From Lachnospiraceae bacterium (GTDB taxonomy: Bacteria; Bacillota; Clostridia; Lachnospirales; Lachnospiraceae), in contig JAJPYH010000217.1 of assembly GCA_021205045.1 (NCBI GenBank), positions 1 through 10,572 of the forward strand: DNA of 10,572 bases. The letters are read 5' to 3'. A model generated the notes under the pieces. The model did no database searches. It was not told the origin of the DNA and was given only the letters and a program-made list of their open reading frames with translations. The translations under genes were made by a program, and so were the position numbers. Positions 7,434 through 10,572 of the stretch are shown here, piece after piece (position 1 is the stretch's first letter; each line of letters starts with the position of its first letter).

Positions 7434-8587
7434 ATGGAAGTTTATCTGGACAATTCAGCTACTACCGCCTGCTTTCCCCAGGTGGCGGAGCTGATGACGC
7501 ATATTATGTGCGAAGAATATGGAAATCCTTCCAGCATGCACAAAAAGGGACTGCATGCGGAGCACTATATCAAAGAGGCTAAGGATACCCTTGCAAGGAT
7601 ACTGAAGGTACAGCCGAAGGAAATCTATTTCACCTCCGGCGGAACAGAGAGTGACAATTTGGCGCTGATCGGCTGTGTATCGGCCAACAGCAGAAGCGGC
7701 AGGCATATCATTACCACCAGGATTGAGCATCCGGCCATACTGGAAACCTGCGCTTATCTGGAAAAGCAGGGAATCGAGGTCACCTATCTGCCCGTGGACG
7801 CTTACGGCGGGGTCAGTCTGGACGCCCTGCGGGAGGCCATTCGCCCGGACACCATCCTGGTGTCTGTCATGCACACCAACAATGAGATCGGTTCTCTAGA
7901 GCCCGTTGCTGAAATCGGACGTATCATAAAGGAAAGAAATCCCAGATGCCTGTTCCACGTGGATGCGGTTCAGGGCTTTGGCAAGGCCAGAATTTATCCG
8001 AAAAAAATGCACATTGATCTTCTCAGCGTCAGCGGCCATAAGATTCATGGGCCTAAGGGCGTGGGCATGATCTATATTGACGAGAAGGTTAAGATCGTTC
8101 CCATTGTTTTTGGCGGCGGCCAGCAGAAAAACATGCGCTCCGGCACGGAGAATGTGCCTGGGATAGCCGGTATGGCGCTGGCGGCGAAGCTGCTCTATGA
8201 CCGCCTGGATGAGGAAGTGACATCCCTCTATGAATTAAAAAAATATTTCACTGAGGAGCTGGTCAGAATTCCCGATACGCAGGTCAACGGCTATACTGAC
8301 GGAAGGAGCGCTCCCCACGTGATCAGCTATTCTGTTCGGGGGGTGCGCAGCGAGGTGCTGCTCCATGCCCTGGAGGACAGGGGGTCTATGTGTCTGCCGG
8401 AAGCGCCTGCGCCTCCAACCATCCCCAGACATCCAAAACGCTGATGGCCATCGGACTGGATAAAGCACTGTGGGACTCTACCATTCGCTTCAGTATGTCG
8501 GTGATGACCACGAAGGAGGAGGTTGACTATACGCTGGAGGTGCTCAGGGAGTTGATCCCGATGCTGAGAAGATATACAAGACACTGA
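7434..8587 (+). pseudogene. Cysteine desulfurase (NifS/IscS-like), frameshifted
   Basis: This is a PLP enzyme that takes sulfur from cysteine as a protein persulfide. The first frame runs 7434-8444 and opens YLDNSATT; the PLP lysine is K203 in SVSGHKIHGPKG. At 8380-8384 there is a run of five G. After it, the first frame degenerates, while the +2 frame gives YVSAGSACASNHPQTSK and continues to a natural stop at 8585-8587. Six G would give R-G-V-Y-V-S-A-G-S-A-C and a normal protein of about 384 aa. The catalytic cysteine (TGC 8408-8410, residue 326 when corrected) lies after the break, so the product as written is inactive. The downstream part shows no other damage, which points to a recent mutation, a variable tract or a sequence error. 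It probably serves thiI, like NifZ of Bacillus. GGAG (7418-7421) is the likely ribosome site. Confidence 0.92.
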
Positions 8588-8620
8588 GAAAAACAGGAGA
8601 GGGTTTTGATACCGATCCAT

Positions 8621-8674
8621 AAAACAGGCGTGCGCAGTACAGAGTAAGAGACATGGGTGCACGTCTGTTTTTTT
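8621..8674 (+). terminator. Intrinsic terminator after the cysteine desulfurase gene
   Basis: Arms 8621-8633 and 8659-8671 pair over 13 bp with one G-U pair. The 25-base loop is unusually long, though two more pairs can form inside it. A T7 run (8668-8674) follows. It lies 34 bp after the corrected nifS stop and before the thiI promoter. Confidence 0.72.
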
Positions 8675-8701
8675 GTGAAATAGGCGAAACGAAAAAACTG
8701 A

Positions 8702-8730
8702 ATGACAAATCCGGAGGATCTTGCTATAAT
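8702..8730 (+). promoter_or_regulatory. Sigma-A promoter of thiI
   Basis: ATGACA (8702-8707, 5 of 6 to consensus), a 17-bp spacer and a perfect TATAAT (8725-8730) are joined by an extended -10 TG at 8722-8723. The start should be near 8737, giving a leader of about 83 bases before the thiI ATG. With the terminator just upstream, thiI looks separately transcribed. The GGAGG at 8713-8717 lies in the promoter spacer and is probably not a ribosome site. Confidence 0.75.
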
Positions 8731-8787
8731 ATGGCTTATTGGAGGCGGCGTCAGCAAGACAGGCGCGGTCGCCGGAAGATAGATGTA

Positions 8788-8814
8788 GAAAGGTTGCCCC
8801 TTGTGGCAGTGCAA
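8788..8814 (+). promoter_or_regulatory. Possible hairpin-bridged ribosome site of thiI
   Basis: No Shine-Dalgarno stands at normal distance before ATG 8820. GAAAGG (8788-8793) is 26 bases away, but between them TTGCC (8794-8798) can pair with GGCAG (8805-8809), with one U-G pair. Folding this hairpin would bring GAAAGG to about 9-10 bases from the start. This is inference from base pairing only. Confidence 0.3.
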
Positions 8815-8819
8815 AAGAT

Positions 8820-10004
8820 ATGTTTACTTCTTTTCTGATAAAATACGGTGAAATCGGCGTCAAGGGCAAGAACCGCTACCGGTTTGAGGACGCCCTGATT
8901 CAGCAGATCAAATATGCTCTGAAAAAGTGCGAGGGGGCTTTTATTGTCAGCAAAAATTCCGGACGCATTTATGTAGAGGCGGAAACGGCGTTTGATTATG
9001 ACGAGGTGCTGGAGCGGCTGCAGAAGGTGTTTGGTATTGTCGCCATCTGTCCGGTGGTCCATATAGAGGACAACGGGGTGGAGGATCTGTGTCAGAGCGT
9101 GGTACATTATATGCGCCAGGTCTACGGGGATGAGGAAAAGACCTTCAAGGTTCATGCCAGAAGGGCCAGGAAAAATTATCCTATCAATTCCCAGGAGATC
9201 GATGCGAGGTTAGGAGAGGTGATTCTGGATGCTTTTCCCAATATGAAGGTGGATGTCCACAATCCTCAGATTACGCTGAATGTGGAAATCCGGGAGAAGA
9301 TCTATCTGTACAGCCAGGTCATTCCCGGAGCCATGGGGATGCCCGTGGGTACCGGAGGCAAGGCCATGCTGTTGTTGTCCGGCGGCATCGATTCCCCGGT
9401 GGCAGGCTATATGATCGCCAGACGGGGCGTCAAGATCGATGCGGTGTATTTTCATGCGCCGCCCTACACCAGTGAGCGGGCGCTGGAGAAGGTGGTGGAT
9501 CTGGCGAAGATTGTGGCCCGCTATGCGGGACCGGTCTATCTGCATGTGATTAATTTTACGGATATTCAGCTGTACATTTATGAGAATTGCCCCCATGAGG
9601 AGCTGACCATTATCATGCGCCGCTATATGATGAGGATCGCGGAGACCATTGCCAGAGAGACAGACTGCCTGGGGCTGGCCACAGGGGAGAGCATCGGTCA
9701 GGTGGCCAGTCAGACCATGTCCTCGCTTCTGTGCACCAACGAGGTATGTACCCTGCCGGTGTACAGGCCCCTGATCGCCTATGATAAAGAGGATATTGTG
9801 ACCCTGGCCAAAAAGATTGACACCTACGAGACCTCCATTCTGCCTTACGAGGACTGTTGCACCATTTTTGTGGCGAAGCATCCTGTGACGAAGCCCAACC
9901 TGGGGATCATCAAAAAACATGAGAGCCATCTGGGGGAAAAGATGGAGGAGCTGGTACAGGCGGCGTTGGATACAAAGCAGCTGATTATCGCGGCGGAGGA
10001 GTAG
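8820..10004 (+). CDS. thiI: tRNA 4-thiouridine synthase ThiI, no rhodanese domain
   Basis: ThiI adenylates U8 of tRNA and transfers sulfur to make 4-thiouridine, a near-UV sensor; in some bacteria it also serves thiamine synthesis. The protein is 394 aa. It opens LIKYGEIGVKGKNRYRFED, has the N-terminal ferredoxin-like and THUMP domains (about 1-165), then the PP-loop ATPase motif SGGIDS (187-192). A Cys pair in YEDCCTIF (346-347) lies near the position of E. coli Cys344. It ends before any rhodanese domain, unlike the 482-aa E. coli protein, so it should need persulfide from a dedicated cysteine desulfurase, here the upstream gene. I chose ATG 8820 because the family begins there; the frame extends back to TTG 8739, but that part looks non-coding. 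Confidence 0.95.
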   Translation: MFTSFLIKYGEIGVKGKNRYRFEDALIQQIKYALKKCEGAFIVSKNSGRIYVEAETAFDYDEVLERLQKVFGIVAICPVVHIEDNGVEDLCQSVVHYMRQVYGDEEKTFKVHARRARKNYPINSQEIDARLGEVILDAFPNMKVDVHNPQITLNVEIREKIYLYSQVIPGAMGMPVGTGGKAMLLLSGGIDSPVAGYMIARRGVKIDAVYFHAPPYTSERALEKVVDLAKIVARYAGPVYLHVINFTDIQLYIYENCPHEELTIIMRRYMMRIAETIARETDCLGLATGESIGQVASQTMSSLLCTNEVCTLPVYRPLIAYDKEDIVTLAKKIDTYETSILPYEDCCTIFVAKHPVTKPNLGIIKKHESHLGEKMEELVQAALDTKQLIIAAEE

Positions 10005-10066
10005 GAGAGAGCCATGAAAAGCCTCGCCGTAGCCCGCGGCAGAATCGTAGAATCCTTAGCTTTGGT

Positions 10067-10103
10067 AAAAAAGAAAAGGCTCCGGGATCTCCTCGGGGCC
10101 TTT
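10067..10103 (-). terminator. Terminator between convergent thiI and HPr-like gene
   Basis: Arms 10075-10084 and 10094-10103 pair over 10 bp with one G-U, extendable by two pairs around a 5-base loop. Read on the - strand, the stem runs into TTTTCTTTTTT (10077-10067), a good U-rich tail, so it mainly ends the HPr-like gene 24 bp after its stop. On the + strand the tail TTTCAGTCTT is poor, but the hairpin may also help end thiI. Confidence 0.78.
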
Positions 10104-10126
10104 CAGTCTTATGTACCTGGACAGTA

Positions 10127-10360
10127 TTACTTTACGATATAGGGCGCAAGCGCTTCCATCAGCTCGTCAATATCCTCGTCTGCGTGGATGTTCAGAGTGA
10201 TGCTTCTGGACAGGTCCAGACTGAAGATGCCCATAATGGATTTCGCGTCAATGACGTATCTCCCGGATACAAGATCGAAGTCATAATCGTATTTGGTAAC
10301 GGTGTTGACAAAGGACTTCACCTTGTCGATCGAATTCAGAGAAATCTCAACCTGTGTCAT
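10127..10360 (-). CDS. HPr-family protein lacking the active-site histidine
   Basis: This 77-aa protein fits the HPr fold. Aligned by eye with B. subtilis HPr, TKYDYDFDL (22-30) matches SKYDADVNL and KSIMGIFSL (40-48) matches KSIMGVMSL, with no gap between them. Ser41 thus falls on the regulatory Ser46 that HPr kinase phosphorylates. At the same offset, the catalytic GxHARPA region is replaced by LNSIDKV: His15 becomes Ser10, Arg17 Asp12 and Pro18 Lys13. It therefore should not carry phosphate for sugar uptake; a regulatory role, like Crh of Bacillus (also without His15), is the best guess. ATG at 10358-10360 has a strong AAAGGAGG (10373-10380) at a rather long 12-base spacing. It is convergent with thiI and has its own promoter. 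Confidence 0.85.
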   Translation of the reverse strand: MTQVEISLNSIDKVKSFVNTVTKYDYDFDLVSGRYVIDAKSIMGIFSLDLSRSITLNIHADEDIDELMEALAPYIVK

Positions 10361-10393
10361 AGTGTTGGACAGCCTCCTTTCTGTGATTTGGTC

Positions 10394-10455
10394 GGGAACG
10401 CGCTGAAATGCGCGGTTACACTGGCATTTTGGCGTGAGTCAGATCAGTTGTTCCC
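10394..10455 (-). other. Structured leader of the HPr-like gene
   Basis: In the roughly 97-base leader, GGGAAC near the transcript's 5' end (10455-10450) can pair with GTTCCC (10399-10394), enclosing most of the leader. Inside, arms 10410-10417 and 10397-10403 form a GC-rich hairpin with one bulged base. The two share bases 10397-10399, so they partly compete. I recognise no known riboswitch here. Confidence 0.35.
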
Positions 10456-10463
10456 TCTGTTTC

Positions 10464-10492
10464 ATCGTAAGGGAAGAAGCGCAAAAAGTCAA
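10464..10492 (-). promoter_or_regulatory. Sigma-A promoter of the HPr-like gene
   Basis: On the - strand, TTGACT (10492-10487) is followed by 17 bp and TACGAT (10469-10464), matching 5 of 6 and 4 of 6 consensus positions. The start would be near 10457. The inverted repeat at 10520-10572 ends 27 bp upstream of the -35 box, and a T5 run lies in between, as it does at the hrcA promoter. Confidence 0.6.
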
Positions 10493-10519
10493 TGGATATT
10501 TTTGTAAAAATAATGTGGT

Positions 10520-10572
10520 TTATAAGCCATTTATGATAATGTCCTTATATACCACAAGAGAAAATGTCCCAA
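10520..10572 (-). repeat. Right copy of 53-bp terminal inverted repeat
   Basis: This is the exact reverse complement of 2-54. The tandem 25-bp units fall at 10544-10568 and 10520-10543 (the second lacks its last base here). Both copies point into the window and are cut by its ends, so the full repeat length is unknown. No gene is visible in 10493-10572. Confidence 0.85.

Noticed and set aside
8378..8390. Programmed -1 ribosomal frameshift site in nifS
   Set aside because: The codons AGG GGG do not form a canonical X-XXY-YYZ slippery site; re-pairing in the P site would be poor. A simple missing G is more likely, though single-tRNA slippage on GGG is not excluded.
8739..8819. N-terminal extension of ThiI from TTG
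   Set aside because: The family begins at the MFTSFLIKYGE position; the extra residues look non-coding and have no ribosome site.
8731..8838. A 35-aa Arg-rich reading frame overlapping the thiI start (opens MAYWRRRQQD)
   Set aside because: Its ATG lies before the predicted transcription start and overlaps the promoter's last base; its composition looks like chance.
10014..10142. A 42-codon reading frame right after thiI with a good GGAG ribosome site (opens MKSLAVARGR)
   Set aside because: It runs through the terminator hairpin and overlaps the 3' end of the convergent HPr-like gene; the sequence resembles no family I know. Probably chance, though the ribosome site is notable.

Overview
The window is a core chromosomal block from a low-G+C-lineage Gram-positive bacterium (Bacillota). 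Clostridia, and most likely Lachnospiraceae, are the best fit. Three things support this: a perfect CIRCE operator in front of hrcA-grpE-dnaK-dnaJ, the dnaJ-prmA-rsmE gene order typical of Clostridia, and a Gram-positive-type DnaK that lacks the N-terminal insertion of proteobacterial DnaK. The family-level placement is inference from synteny and protein character, not from a search.

Layout, left to right. A 53-bp repeat (2-54) lies just upstream of a sigma-A promoter with a CIRCE operator, which drives hrcA (repressor), grpE, dnaK and dnaJ, all on the + strand. The 261-bp dnaK-dnaJ gap has no gene but is rich in inverted repeats. An intrinsic terminator follows dnaJ and sits directly against the Shine-Dalgarno of prmA (ribosomal protein L11 methyltransferase). 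prmA is followed by rsmE (16S rRNA m3U1498 methyltransferase) and a NifS-like cysteine desulfurase. The desulfurase is broken by a one-base frameshift in a G5 tract, just before its catalytic cysteine. A terminator and a strong extended -10 promoter then precede thiI (tRNA 4-thiouridine synthase without a rhodanese domain). Convergent to thiI, on the - strand, is a 77-aa HPr-like protein that has lost the active-site histidine motif but keeps the regulatory-serine motif. It has its own promoter. The window ends with an inverted copy of the left repeat (10520-10572).

How the genes work together. HrcA represses its own operon through CIRCE; GrpE, DnaK and DnaJ form the Hsp70 folding machine. 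PrmA and RsmE modify the ribosome. The cysteine desulfurase would normally supply persulfide sulfur to ThiI, which needs a dedicated partner because it lacks the rhodanese domain. The HPr-like protein is probably regulatory rather than a PTS phosphate carrier.

Most of the window is ordinary core genome. Worth a second look: the terminal inverted repeats, built from tandem 25-mers and placed exactly 27 bp from the -35 boxes of both inward-facing promoters; the nifS frameshift; the histidine-less HPr; and several structured intergenic RNAs. I saw no CRISPR array, tRNA, rRNA or transposase gene, and no clear new multi-gene system.
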